Below are positions 22,414 through 33,750 of a stretch of DNA of 64,000 bases, piece by piece. The number at the start of each line of letters is the position of its first letter. Positions within the stretch are counted from its first letter, which is position 1. The translations under genes and the position numbers were made by a program. This DNA comes from Macrostomum hystrix. Lineage: Eukaryota; Platyhelminthes; Macrostomidae. Under the pieces are notes generated by a model. It was not told the DNA's origin, did no database searches, and saw only the letters and a program-made list of their open reading frames with translations. Location of the stretch: positions 14,129,001-14,193,000 of the forward strand of contig CATNEN010000001.1 in the NCBI GenBank assembly GCA_950097015.1, given 5' to 3'.

Positions 22414-24872
22414 ATGTATCGCGGCATCGAACTGAAGCGTGTTGTCAAAGCTTCACTGCAAACTGGCTGTCGTGGGCGACCCAGAAAGATTAAGACAATC
22501 ATTAGCGGCCGAAATCGAGGCTCAACATCTCGGCATCCTGTGTCCGAAACTACTCCTGTTCTAGTGGAAGCTAGCACCGAGAATGATGTCGGTATGCCTG
22601 AGTCTTTTGCTCCTACAGTAGAAGATGTTGAATGGATAGATTTTGACAGCTTTGCTGAGAAATACAGCGGTAGTTACGAGAAGCATTTTCTCTTAAATCT
22701 GTGTTCCTCTTGCTATGAGCACGAAGGTGTATATCGATGTGTTACTTGTCGACTTAGCTTATGTGCCAGCTGTAAGAATGAGACGCATAAAAAGTTTTCA
22801 GCCCACAAGTTTCTCATATGGAATAAGGAGAGTCTAATGTTTCAGGAACTGGATGCTACTTACGATGCTTTTGAAATGTTTTGCTGCGCTTCTAGTAAAT
22901 TGAATCTAAATGTCTGTGCGGCTACAAAAGTTGACCTTATAGATCTGGCTGGAAGCGTAAAGGTCATTTTTATTACCTGCGACTCCTGTGATCTTATTGG
23001 TGCACTCCTTTCCCAGGGGTTCTTCCCTTGTTGGGAAGGGTCAAAGCCTGATTCAGATGGGTATGCATTCTTTTCTTTTACCTTTTTGTCCCTGCTAGAC
23101 AGTTTGTGTATGACTGGGCAGTTGCCTGTTCACAGAGCGGTCAGTACACTGCTCATTGGGCCAACTCTGGGACAAGGTACATATAATTTGGCTCTTGTAA
23201 AAAGCACTTATCAACGCATTCAACGACATGATGTTTTGCTGCGGTTTCGCCACCTGCAAATGGCCTCAGCAAAATGGCCAAATAATTGTCTTCTCTGTGC
23301 AGATAATCACGCTGTGCGCAAAACTGTTGTCTGTGCAGATGCTCTATTTGGTTGGCAGCGCTTTAAAGCCAGGGGGCGTACACAACTGGAAATACCATCA
23401 GATGGTCGTCCATTACCTACGCCGCTTGTCTATGTAGATATTACAGCGGATGTGCCAAAAAATCGAGCAGAGGAACAGAATTGTCCTAATTGGAAGGCCG
23501 GTGCTCATGAACCATTAAGTCGTGAGCAGAGACATGATGTCACGGGTTTCTTTGGGTTATTCTGTCGTCACAATCGCCTTTTGTGTGGCTCAAATATCAC
23601 AACTGGTGGTGAAAAGTTTTGCTACCTGGAACAGTGCCTTGAACACTTTCTGCGAAACGTCAAAGTGTCTAAGGAATTACTTGTCGTATATGACGTGGGT
23701 AAGTTTATTATTATTTTATAAAATGCATACAATCTATGAAATACTGTTGCTTGTGTACAGTTATATGACAACATGACTTACTCTTTATCCCAATTCACAG
23801 GCTGTCGCGTATCCAGCCGGGTAACTTCCGCTATTGCGAAGTCTGGTGCCAACATTCAAGCGAGTAGCTGTGCAATAAACGCTTTTCATGCTCTTGGTCA
23901 CCTGCCCGGTTGTCAAAAAAAGTTTTCTGTTCGCGTTACTCCAGGCGCAGGTCTATGCGATGGAGAGAATACTGAGCGAGCCTGGTCTCAACTCAGGCCG
24001 TTCGGTAAGTTTTTAAAGTACATGCGAAAAGACCGACGAGCGCAATACATGGCGCATATTCTATACTTCTTTAATGCACAACAGGTTCTTAGCGCTTCTG
24101 GGTGGTTTACACAACGTATTTACGGTATTAAGCTTTTTATGGTAGGTGCGAGAAAAAGCATTCTAAGTGAGCTAAAAGAGCTACAAAGCCAGTCTGCGAT
24201 TTTGCAGCACTCGGGGGTCCTAAATGACAGTCTGGTCATTTCTGAGGATGAAATTTTGGATTTAGCCTCCCAATGGTATGAAGATTCCCTCCGAGTAGCT
24301 ACTCGGACGCTGTACACAACTCGGAAGATGATATCCTATGTGAGCTACGCGGTCTTGCAGTGCACAGAGATCATTGGAGTAAATAGGTTGGTAAGTCGGT
24401 TGGCCAAAGTCAAACCAGAATGTGCTTGCGAAAGGTTAAAAGTTATGCATCCGACATGAAGAAACTCTACGCTCGTCTTCCAATTGAAGACAGAGCTTCT
24501 TTCGATGAATATAAAAAGCCGCGTAGTGCGAAATATGAACATTTGTCTGGAACCAACCTTTCCATCCGATTTAGTCAGCGGGCTATAGACGTCAGTAACA
24601 AGTATAAACGGCTAAGAGAAGAAGCGCATATTATTTCAGATGAGTGGGTTGACCTTAAGGTTAATTTGCAGAGCCTCTGTGATGACTTAGCGAATCAGCC
24701 GGGCTTAGCCGCTCAATTTCGGGATTTGTTTAAAAGACTGCTTGAAGTTGTTTCAAGTAAAAGCGTGACTGATGCTGTAAAATATCTTCTTGCGAATAAG
24801 TTCTCCCTAAGCACACTGAGTCAGAGCGCTAATGCTTCAGAAGATTGCTTCAGAAAATTCGGGGTCTTCTGA
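22414..24872 (+). CDS. KDZ-superfamily (Kyakuja-Dileera-Zisupton) transposase
   Basis: Exons 22414-23698, 23801-24390 and 24435-24872 join in phase to 770 residues. Intron 1 is clear (GTAAGT..TTCACAG). Intron 2 is only 44 bases (GTAAGT..GAAAG), which is the simplest way to link the two frames. The N-terminus has an AT-hook-like GRPRK (21-25). The CxC2-type cluster uses Cys97, 100, 109, 112, 117, 120 and His125, 131, and is followed by HKFLIW. The RNase-H-like core shows GFFGLFCRHNRL, GEKFCYLEQCL, the YDVGCRVS block spanning the first splice junction, INAFHALGHLPGCQKKF and GLCDGENTERAWSQL. These are the hallmark motifs of KDZ transposases, which move DNA by cut and paste. An acceptor-like TTTCCAG sits 3 bases before the ATG. 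No stop or clear lesion is seen, so the gene may be intact. Confidence 0.85.
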
Positions 24873-25642
24873 TAGCGACTCCGATTAAGTATACAACCAG
24901 TGTACTAATAATTCCACCTTTACTTGTGCTTTTAATTGAAGTCAAGCGCTGCCTTGTAAATTCACTCTGCACCTACTTTTGTGTGGTGCTGTGAAGCGTT
25001 AAGTTTAAGAGCGCTAAAATTAATGCCGATTTTGCCCACATTTTGGACACATTTCTTTCAACTAGCAAATATTTACAGGTCACTTTGCACATGAAATTCA
25101 ATGTGCTGTGAAGCGCTACATTTTAAAGCGCTAATTTCATGAGCCCATGAGTCAGCCTTCTCGCGGCGGACTCGTTGAGCGTGAATAAAATCTGCTAACT
25201 ATCGTGCGCGGCCAATCTTACCGTGCATGTTTGCACTATCCAGCGGACTGGCAGTGTACTTACGTTAGCTGTTTTTATTCGTGGGACTAATGACACTATT
25301 AATTTCGTTCATTTATCAGCTTTTCCGTTCAATTCCGTTTTATTATTATTATATAGCTCACAGTTTCATTGTCTGTCAAATAAATGGAGGGGCTCCTAAA
25401 CAGTGTTTCGCGTTTCCGTTTTTTCATTGCTTGTTTTTTAGATGCGCTTTCTTTCTGCTCATTAGTTGGCTGTGCAGGGAACAGCTAGGACAAATGGAGA
25501 TAGATGTGCATTTGAGAATAGACTGCCTGCTTTATACAATTATATGCATAGTAGATCAATGTCATTATTAGCGTTCACGGCTTCATTTAGGGTCAAGCTT
25601 TAATTTTCAACGTTTCAAACTTCAATCTCGAATAAATTTCAG
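24873..25642. other. Spacer after the KDZ gene
   Basis: A short motif (GTG)CTGTGAAGCGCTA/TTAAGAGCGCTAA occurs at about 24990 and 25108. Each pairs GCGCT forms and could be part of subterminal repeats of the KDZ element. No gene seen. Confidence 0.4.
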
Positions 25643-26180
25643 GCCAGCATCACTTCCATTGAAAGTTGATGACACCCCCAACATTCACGCCGCGATTACG
25701 TGTCTTCAGTGCCACTGGAGTGGCAGGGCATCAGGTTTTAAACAGCATTGCCGCCGAGCTCATCCGTACCTATCTGAAAAGCGAATTGACGCCAACCTTC
25801 GCTACTGTCGCCTACAACATAAGCTGGAGTTTTCTCCGATTATTTATCTCTGTCCATATTGATCTACTATCACTTCGGGATTCGATACGCACATGCTCAT
25901 TCACAATCGCGGGAAAAGAGGAGGCGATAGAATCATCATCACGACTGAGGACTTCAAAGCTGCTAACCTTGCTGCATTAAGTTTCATTGACGAGCTACGC
26001 AACATCGCTGTTGGTGGTAAAACTTGCGGTACTCCTGCCAACGACATATTGCCGGCTCTTCCAGCAGCTGGTCAACCTACGAGTGCTCATTCAGTTGATT
26101 TAACCTCCAAAAGTCTGATGGTATGCACTGCTTACCACGTAGACACACCAATTCCAGTCTGGCCCAGGCAAGCAAATTAG
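25643..26180 (+). pseudogene. C2H2-type zinc-finger ORF with an in-frame TGA
   Basis: An exon-like frame starts after AATTTCAG (acceptor at 25642) and is open to 26180 except for a TGA at 25860-25862. Finger 1 is CLQCHWSGRASGFKQHCRRAH. After ~25 residues comes LCPY-stop-STITSGFDTHMLIH. The stop sits exactly where the second zinc-binding Cys of finger 2 is expected, so TGT or TGC to TGA is the likely change. The C-terminal part (IITTEDFKAANLAALSFIDEL) looks coding. There is no ATG at the start, so an upstream exon is needed. N-terminal C2H2 fingers of this kind occur in several mobile elements (R2/NeSL retrotransposons, among others) and in host genes; the family is not determined. The same-strand location after KDZ is suggestive only. 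Confidence 0.5.
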
Positions 26181-26540
26181 TATCTATGGCCAAAGTTTTT
26201 TATCCGTTCCGGTCGTCATGGTAAGCAGGGCTTACCCAAGCATACTCGTATATTCTCCATACAACAATATTTTTCCATTTTTGTATTCAAAGACAGGTTG
26301 CAGTACGCTTTAGGATATATCGAATTAGGCTATGAGAAAGGTTAAAATATGCTAGATAACACTGGTTAAATTATGCTATATTAGACTGGTTGAGTTATAA
26401 TAATTATTCTGGCAATCGTTTTTTAAGCTAATTGAAACTGAAAACGTGTTAAAAACGGTTGAATTTAATTTTGTCTGGCAACAATTCGATAATACTTGTA
26501 TTAAGTTTTTAACGCTTGCAGTTAATCAATCGGACTGCAA

Positions 26541-28179
26541 CTAGGCGTGCCATTCTTGAAAGCAGCCTTCCAGGCACAGACCAGGCGCACCTGGGCACTC
26601 CGGGCAGCAGTAGATTGTACGCTTGCTGCTTCCAGCTCGATAGCAGACGCGGCACCGCTTCGTAGGTCTCGGTTGACTCTCGCGAGCCGTTATTTTTGTT
26701 GGAAAGTGCGGGCCGATCAGACCGATTGCCTGGACTGCCAGAGTTACAGCAGCCGGTCGCTTTCTACTCCCTCCAGTGCACTGCACCAATTCGCGAATGC
26801 TGGCCTCCAGAAACTTGGAAAAAACCTTCCGCCCGCCACACCGACAGTACACAATCCAAGCATTCCGAACCATTTGCAGGAACAGGTGCAGACCAAGCTT
26901 CAGAAACCACTTCGTGGTTTTTCTGCCAGGTTGATGAGGCTGCATGTGACCATCCATTCGGTCAACGCCGCCCATGCATCGGTTGTAGGTCAATGCAGAT
27001 CTGCACTTCTGCACGATGGCTTCTCCTCCACCACGGATGATGCGTCTGACTGGCACTCTGGAAGCCGCCTCCTTCGTATCCAGTAGGTACAGAGTCTTCA
27101 GGCCGCTCTCTTTTCTCTCTACTATTTTAGCTACAAGCACGGAGCCGTTGCGCATGAAGCCAACATCATTCGGTGGCACATTCGACTGTCTGAGTTCAAT
27201 CGGCACACCACGATCGGACCGGATAGTGCAGGTCAGATTAGTTCCTCGAGTCAGCAAGTACTCAGCGAGCCGATAAGAGCCAAACCACTTGTCAACAAAT
27301 ACGCGATAGCCTTTATGCAGGAGATCTCGGCACAGCTCCACGACAATCTTCTCACTAAAAGACAGGTGGCTTTCTTGTAGATCTTCGTCGAACCTGCGAT
27401 TCTCCACCGGGGTTGAGTGGACGCGAAAGTTGTAAAGATACCCCGTCTCGGCTTCACAGGCGCAGTACAGCTTGATGCCGTACTTGGCGCGCTTCGTTGG
27501 GATATACTGCTTGAAGCGCAGGCGCCCCTTGTACAGCACCAGTGACTCGTCGATGCTTATATCCTCCTCCGGCATGTAGACATTCATGCACAGCTGTCTA
27601 AAGATGTCCAGCAAAGGACGGATCTTAAACAACGGATCGCCCGGAGCCGGACCCTGAGCGCAATCGTAAAAGCGAAGCAGACCGAGCAGCTGCTTGAAGC
27701 GATCCCTGAAAGAATGGAGTCGAATAGTAGCTGTCAATGCACCAGTACTGGTTCATCTCGGCCTTCTTGTTGCTGCCCATGTAGAGGTACATCCCGATTA
27801 CCTTCTTTACTTCATTCTTGCTACAATCGATCCATTTCTGATAACTCACAGGGAGGTCCTCAGCAGGCGTTGAATGGATTACGACCTCGGCTCTTCGGTT
27901 AGTCCATTTAGCTAAATTGTCAAACAAAGCGTTGGGTAGAAAGAGGCCAAGAAAAAATGAAGTGGATTGCTGAACATTAACGGGAACTTCGATTCCAGGA
28001 TTAAGGCCAGGTGTGACAAGAAACTCTGTTTCACTATCAGAAACGTCAATCTCAGCGATAGCAGGACGCCATGGCATCTCGTCGGTCGCTTCTTCATCAC
28101 CTGTCTCCATGACATCAGACGCCTCATCCAAGACAATCAATTCCTCATCATCCGACGTCATTAGCTCGTCAATTTGCAT
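26541..28179 (-). pseudogene. piggyBac-type transposase with one frameshift
   Basis: The ATG is at 28179. The acidic N-terminus and the QKWIDCSKNEVKKVIGMYLYMG and NQYWCIDSYYSTPFF blocks are in one frame; near 27715 the reading moves to the frame continuing RDRFKQLLGLLRFYDC to the TAG at 26541. The three catalytic Asp regions of piggyBac are present: DISIDESLV, YRVFVDKWFGSYRLAEYLL and TYNRCMGGVDRMD. A C-terminal Cys-rich finger follows (CRVCYRAGSSKRTIYCCPEC then CLEGCFQEWH). Length is about 570 residues, close to the family norm. piggyBac transposases excise and insert DNA at TTAA; I could not pick out the terminal repeats. A single indel is the only obvious lesion, so it is young, or the base is an assembly error. 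A short intron is less likely, because no good donor is present. Confidence 0.9.
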
Positions 28180-29135
28180 ATTGTTTTAGAGTTATTAAAA
28201 AAATTGCTACTGTCAAATGAACTGTGGTTGATGCTAGCCTGGCAAGATTGAGCAACTATTGGAACGCGTAGTACATGGGAAGAAGAACAGTTTCTTAACT
28301 TGAAGGCTTAGTGAGACAAAAATCGTGATATACACTACATGTAGTATTTTCGATAGTTAACTACTCTATGGTCAAGACCCCAGACCATAGACGGATTTTA
28401 CAGTGGTATACCGATGCCATTATGTACATTGGTTAGTATACACACATGAATATATTTTTCTGCTGCTTTTCTCAAGCCCTCTAGACCCATTCCAAAATTC
28501 TAGTAGACTGGAATGTCTATGCCCTCGGCAAAAGCGAGAGTAGTCTATGGTAAGCTCTGCGTACCATTCCGACCGGAACGGATATGTTGCACAAACTGGA
28601 TCAGATCGGAAGAGGTTAATCCACAGGTGCCTGGGGCCCAAGACTACAGTTGTAATAAACGCTCCGCTGCAGCTTTAAGCTACAATTCTGATGTCAACAT
28701 GATGACGTGCGCGATGTCAACATGACGTGCGCGAGCATTCAACACAATGGAAATGACGATCCATTACATTTTTGGTGGTGCTTCTGGTCTTTCGACCATT
28801 GTGGCCAATCTTTGAAGAAGCATCTTGCTAACGCTATTTTAGCTTTTAAAAATAGTTGCACAATTAAAGGTACGTGGCTACGCACTTCTACGCCTTTAGC
28901 CTTGTCTAATGTCTTTTTTTCAATTCCCTCCAGTCGTCCAAGGCGTTTTGTTGTAATGCGAACTCGGCCAATCTGACTTCATAATTGCTTCATATGCGTT
29001 CATATCCATACAAGTGTCAATGCTCATATGCGTGTGTACACCTTTTATGTCTGCTTGCCTGCAATCCTACTTGTGCATGTATTTGACTTACCTATAGTCA
29101 TTACACTTAGCTAGAATAATTTAGCCCAGGTGTGG
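28180..29135. other. Spacer, no gene identified
   Basis: GATGTCAACATGATGACGTGCGCG is imperfectly repeated at 28689-28732. No credible ORF. Confidence 0.4.
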
Positions 29136-29325
29136 CAGCAATGGTCAGAGGAGAGCTAGAGTCAAACTGTTCAGAATATGTTCTGATGACTAAATTATTC
29201 AGTTTTCCCTGGTAGTCATGCAATTTCTTGGATGGTCAGAGGAGAGCTAGAGTCAGACTGTTCAGAATATGTTCCGATGAATAAATTATTCAGTTTTCCC
29301 TGGTAGTCATGCAATTTCTTCAATA
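29136..29325. repeat. Tandem duplication of a ~92-base unit
   Basis: ATGGTCAGAGGAGAGCTAGAGTC through GTAGTCATGCAATTTCTT is present twice with few changes. A diverged piece of the same unit (GTGTGGCAGCGATGGTCAGAGG) recurs at about 32028. Confidence 0.85.
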
Positions 29326-29635
29326 GTCGTGCTCCCTTGCAAACGAGCAGCGGAGTGAGAGAAGAGAGTTCTGACGTTCTAAACGCGTTTAACAAAGATA
29401 AAATCTCAAACTCTAATTCCTGCTTTCTTTATGCTCACTGTGCGTGCACAGTATGTGTTTTTACGTGAGGGTCTGTACTTTGTTCAATTAATGTTTCTGT
29501 CTAACTAGGACTTTTAACCATCTCATTGGCAAAAATTGTGTCGCACAGGCACAGCATAGGTGACCTGCTCAAGGTATACTGACTAAAATTATTATTATGT
29601 TATTATTATTATTACTTCTTTCTTAGAATCACAGG

Positions 29636-29796
29636 GTGAGGTGACAGAGGAGAGAGTGAGGTGACAGAGGAGAGAGTGAGGTGACAGATGAGAGAGTGAG
29701 GTGACAGAGGAGAGAGTGAGGGCACAGAGAGGAGAGAGTGAGGGCACAGAGAGGAGAGAGTGAGGACACAGAGAGGAGAGGGTGAGGTGACAGAGA
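29636..29796. repeat. Minisatellite, GAGAGAGTGAGGTGACAGAG units
   Basis: About eight units of 19-23 bases alternate GGTGACAGAG and GGGCACAGAGAG variants. Confidence 0.9.
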
Positions 29797-29814
29797 GAGC
29801 TTGTGGGCACCTAT

Positions 29815-31165
29815 TGTCGTTTAGGAAAACTCAAGAAACCAAAAATTGGTGCCACGCTTGGCCTTAACTGCATGCGTTTCCCACCACACAGACTACTTAA
29901 TTACTATTGTAGCCAGAGTTATAAACTTGAACTGGAGCTTGTGCGCACCTATGATTCGGACAATCGCACGTCGATAGAGCATGCCTAGAGCTTTCTAACG
30001 ACACCAAGATCGTCGATAAATACCCACCGGAAGGCTGTCAAATGATGTCTAGAGTGTCAGAGGTACCTCCTAATGGATAGCGCTATGAGTAGATTATGAC
30101 GCTTTACTAGACCGGCTGCCAGCAGACAGCGAATGCAGATCTATCGACGCAATCAGCGACATCCGACGCGCCATTTATTGGCCTACCAGACGACATCAGT
30201 CTCATCTCTCTAAATATAGCGGTTCTCAAATGGGGTCATCAAAAGAAAGAAATCACAAAAGTGATTTCGTGATGCCCCTTAATTTTGATGGATTTAGATG
30301 GGATTTGATGTCCCGTAGTCTGGGATAGACGTAGAGGAGATCCCCGTCGAAAACTAGGGTCTAAAAGACAGCCTGCGGCCTCAGAATGACAACAGTGTAT
30401 CGCCCCTGTGTATTTCGTCAAATTTTCTAGGTGACTTTCCAGGTTAATAAGTTCGAGTAGAAATCATTTGAAATCATGAAACCAACTCAGTCGTGTAGGA
30501 AATCATTTCTAGATTGATTTTCAATTGAATCCGACTCTATAAATTGTGCTCAAATCTCTTGGGACAACGACGACAGCCATATACTCGTACTATTGACTGT
30601 AGTACGAATAGATACCGTTTAAAATATGAATATATATGTGCAATGGTACAGCTTGTTATACATGTATATGTAGAAACATGATACATGTATCATGTTTAAA
30701 TTTTTGCCTAGGTTATATCTACTGATTTTGCTTAGCTAAATTTTTTTTCAAGAACTTTTGTACAATATAGTATGACTATTCTTATACGAATTACTTACTA
30801 GGGACCTTATTATGAATACAACTGTGAACTGCTTTTGCTACTCTTAGTACGACAGTACTAAGGCCTTGGTAAGAATACCACGTAAGACTTAATTTAATAA
30901 GAATACCATGAGCAGTCTGAACTTAGTAAGTTAATTACTGGTCGTCCCACTGGGAAACCAACAATTGGTGCCACGCTTGGCCTTAACTGCATGCGTTTCC
31001 CACCACACAGACTACTTAATTATTACTATGTAGCCAGATTTATAAACTTGGCTACAATTGGTGCCACGCATGGCCTTAACTGCATGTGTTTCGCACCAAC
31101 AATTGGTGGCACCTATTGTCATTTAGGAAAATTCAAGAAACCAACAATTGGTGCCACGCTCGTCT
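29815..31165. repeat. Cluster of repeats with CAACAATTGGTGCCACGCT
   Basis: The unit AACCAACAATTGGTGCCACGC..GGCCTTAACTGCATGCGTTTC occurs near 29840, 30957 and 31055, with further partial copies at about 31095 and 31143. The longer 29840 and 30957 copies also share ACCACACAGACTACTTAATTA. AATTGGTGCCAC next to an inverted AATTGGTGGCACC at 31095 suggests small foldbacks. Confidence 0.75.
30421..30600 (-). repeat. Inverted copy of a dispersed repeat found at 47.9 and 63.7 kb
   Basis: Read on the minus strand, this block matches 47880-48055 and 63620-63812, including CTATATGGCTGTCGTC, TCGGATTCAATTGAAAATC, AAATGATTTCCTACACGACTG and TTAACCTGGAAAGTCACCTAG. It is the only copy in the opposite orientation. 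Confidence 0.85.
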
Positions 31166-33399
31166 CTTTTAATCATCCCAGCGTTTCAGCCCCATCGCCG
31201 AGTTTCTTTTCATCCAGCTCCCTGTCCCGCGGCTTCTCAACCCAGCCCAGCCCATATTTCAGCTTCTTTCTTGGAAACACTCACACTTTATTGTGTAAAT
31301 TGTGCATGTACTGTATGTGTTGTCAATGGACGGGCTTTAATTTGTGGAATTGCAAATTACTTATGTGACATTACTTATTGTTATTCAATGTGACATTCAA
31401 TGTTAGCTTAGCTCGTTTGCATGCACTTGTCACCACTGTCTGGGTGCACCCCCGTTGATGTTGTTTGTGTCTCATGCAATTGGTTTGCGTGCAACTGGGG
31501 TGGGCCGTCTGTCTGGGATCCCCAGATCCCCCCAAATCCTCAGCCCCAGGGTCTGGAAATTAGACTGCATGAACGCAAATATAAGGAGCCGCGATATCAG
31601 ACTGGTTCTTTACTGTGTTTCAATTCTGGCCTTACTTCTGCCTTTGAGTTATTACAACTTACTTAAGAAGCCGTTTACAAATTATCAGTAAGATATATAC
31701 ATGGAGCTTGTGGATGCACAGCACGATTTTGTGAATGTCACACGGATATGACATCCCTCAGAGAAACGGAAATTAAAGGGAAGCATTCGTCATGAACTTA
31801 TACTCATCTATGAGCAAAATGAGGTGTGCAACGAAGCCAATAATGAGGTAAGTCAGAGTTTAACGAACACTGACCATATCAATAGAATAAATATATATGT
31901 GTGTATCTGGCTTAACCTAAAGTCAGTACAACTACTGTACCGTACTTTATATGTTTGCCAGTAGATGAATCCGAGATATTATTAATATTAGGCCATATAG
32001 TGCAGCTTCGACGAAATTTAGCACTGGTGTGGCAGCGATGGTCAGAGGAGAGAGTCAGACTGTCAGTGGTCCCACTCTGATGGATGCATTTTTCCACCTG
32101 GTAGAATCCACCTGGTGGAATCCACCTGGTGGATTCACTTATGTATTCAATTTCAAATTCAGTTGCCTCTCCAAATAAAAGAAATGTTGGGGGTCGTGAA
32201 TAATCGTTGGGGTCGTTGGGGATCGCGATTCGAGGCTAGAAGCAATCTGAATTAAACAAAGCATCTCAAAAGTTTCTCTTTTACACGTTGCATGAGCAGT
32301 TGCTTAACTTTATGCTCGAAATCAGGCATGAGTCGCTTTCTGTTATTTTTGTAATTAAAAAACACAAAAACACAATAAAAAGCACAGATATGCAAGAGTG
32401 AGCAGATAAGCAAAAAAGGCGTTCGACAGGGTGACGAAAAAATATCTCGTTTATAAGATGAGCGGCATGTTGAATCAAAGGCTCATAGGCTCATAGATTC
32501 ATAGCAGAAGCCGTAGCAGGAATCGTAGCCAGAATCGCAGCACAGCAGTACAAGAATGAGCACAGAGAAGCAATACTGAGCACAGATAAGCAATAATGAG
32601 CACAGACAAGCAATCATGAGCACAGAGAAGCAATAATGAGCACAGATTAAGCAGGAGCACCTACAAAAGCGGGCGCAACAGGAGAAAGATTCAGTCTTTG
32701 AAATTTCATCAAATTTCTGCGGACAAACCGTTACTGTTAATTGCGCCTGATTACATTTGATTACCTTATTTCTGTAAATGTATTAATTTTAGACTACTCC
32801 TGCACAGCCCTCTGTTATATATATTTGCATTAATGCATCCTATGCTTGGCTTCAATCAGTGATGCATCCTACATGTGGAAGTCAGTCACGAATTTCCCCT
32901 CTCAATCGGCAAGTAATCGGCGAGACAGCTTGCCCCCTGTCTCGCTGAGGTCAGTCCAGGGTTTGCACTTTCTCAACACGCAAGTCAGGCGTCGGTGAGG
33001 CAGGTCTGCGGATCCAATATCGGCAGCACTGGTGTCACCTGGCCCTGCTTCCGTCTGCCGGTAGCGCCACCGCCGCTTCCGCTGCGACGCCGCCTCCGCC
33101 ACCGAAGCCGCCAACCCAGGCAGCAGAGGTCCGGGCCCATTCGCTTGACCTCCGGTTTCGAGCGCAGCTCCGTGATCAGGTTGGCTGCCGCAGCTCCTGT
33201 AGCAGGTCCTGACGGGACAAGCCTGGAGCTGATGGATTGTCCAAGTTGACAACCAAGTTTGAGAGCCCGTTGATGCGTCTGATGAAGGCCATACGTGTCG
33301 GTAGGCCTGTTTGAGTAGTGCAGGTGAGTACGGGCTTGATGTTTAACAGGTACCATGCCAAGCAGAACAGGTGAACACTGTGTCTAACAGAACAGGTGA
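31166..33399. other. Mostly non-coding; minor tandem repeat at 32555-32650
   Basis: A 20-base unit (GAGCACAGAGAAGCAATA(C/A)T) is repeated about five times at 32555-32650. The GC-rich patch at 32985-33350 has several overlapping open frames on both strands, one carrying MAFIRRINGLSNLVVNLDNP after a CTCAAACAG acceptor-like site on the minus strand, but no domain is recognisable. Confidence 0.45.
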
Positions 33400-33750
33400 T
33401 CACAGGCTCTCTGTCTAACAGGTGACGCTCTCCAACATGTGACGCTCTCTGTCTAAGAGGTGACGCTCTTTGTCTAACAGGTGACGCTCTCTAACATGTG
33501 ACGCTCTCTGTCTAAGAGGTGACGCTCTTTGTCTAACAGGTGACGCTCTCTAACATGTGACGCTCTCTGTTTAAGAGGTGACGCTCTTTGTCTAACATGT
33601 GACGCTCTCTGTCTAAGAGGTGACGCTCTTTTTCTAACAGGTGACGCTCTCTGTCTAACAGGTGACGCTCTCTGTCTAACAGTTGACGCTCTCTGTCTAA
33701 CAGTTGACGCTGTCGGCCTAACAAATGACGCTCTTGGTCTAACAGGTATT
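33400..33750. repeat. Minisatellite, GTGACGCTCTCTGTCTAA(C/G)AG units
   Basis: About sixteen units of 17-21 bases vary between GTCTAACAGGTGACGCTCT and CTAACATGTGACGCTCT. The array is tidy and clearly tandem. Confidence 0.95.

Noticed and set aside
11437-25862. A non-standard genetic code, suggested by in-frame TAA and TGA in several genes
   Set aside because: TAA, TAG and TGA all end other well-defined ORFs here (SET, piggyBac, KDZ, bHLH, recombinase-like), so the in-frame stops are better explained as mutations or special cases.
33176-33356. Possible exon with MAFIRRINGLSNLVV on the minus strand
   Set aside because: There is one acceptor-like site, but no donor or partner exon could be fixed and other frames are equally open.
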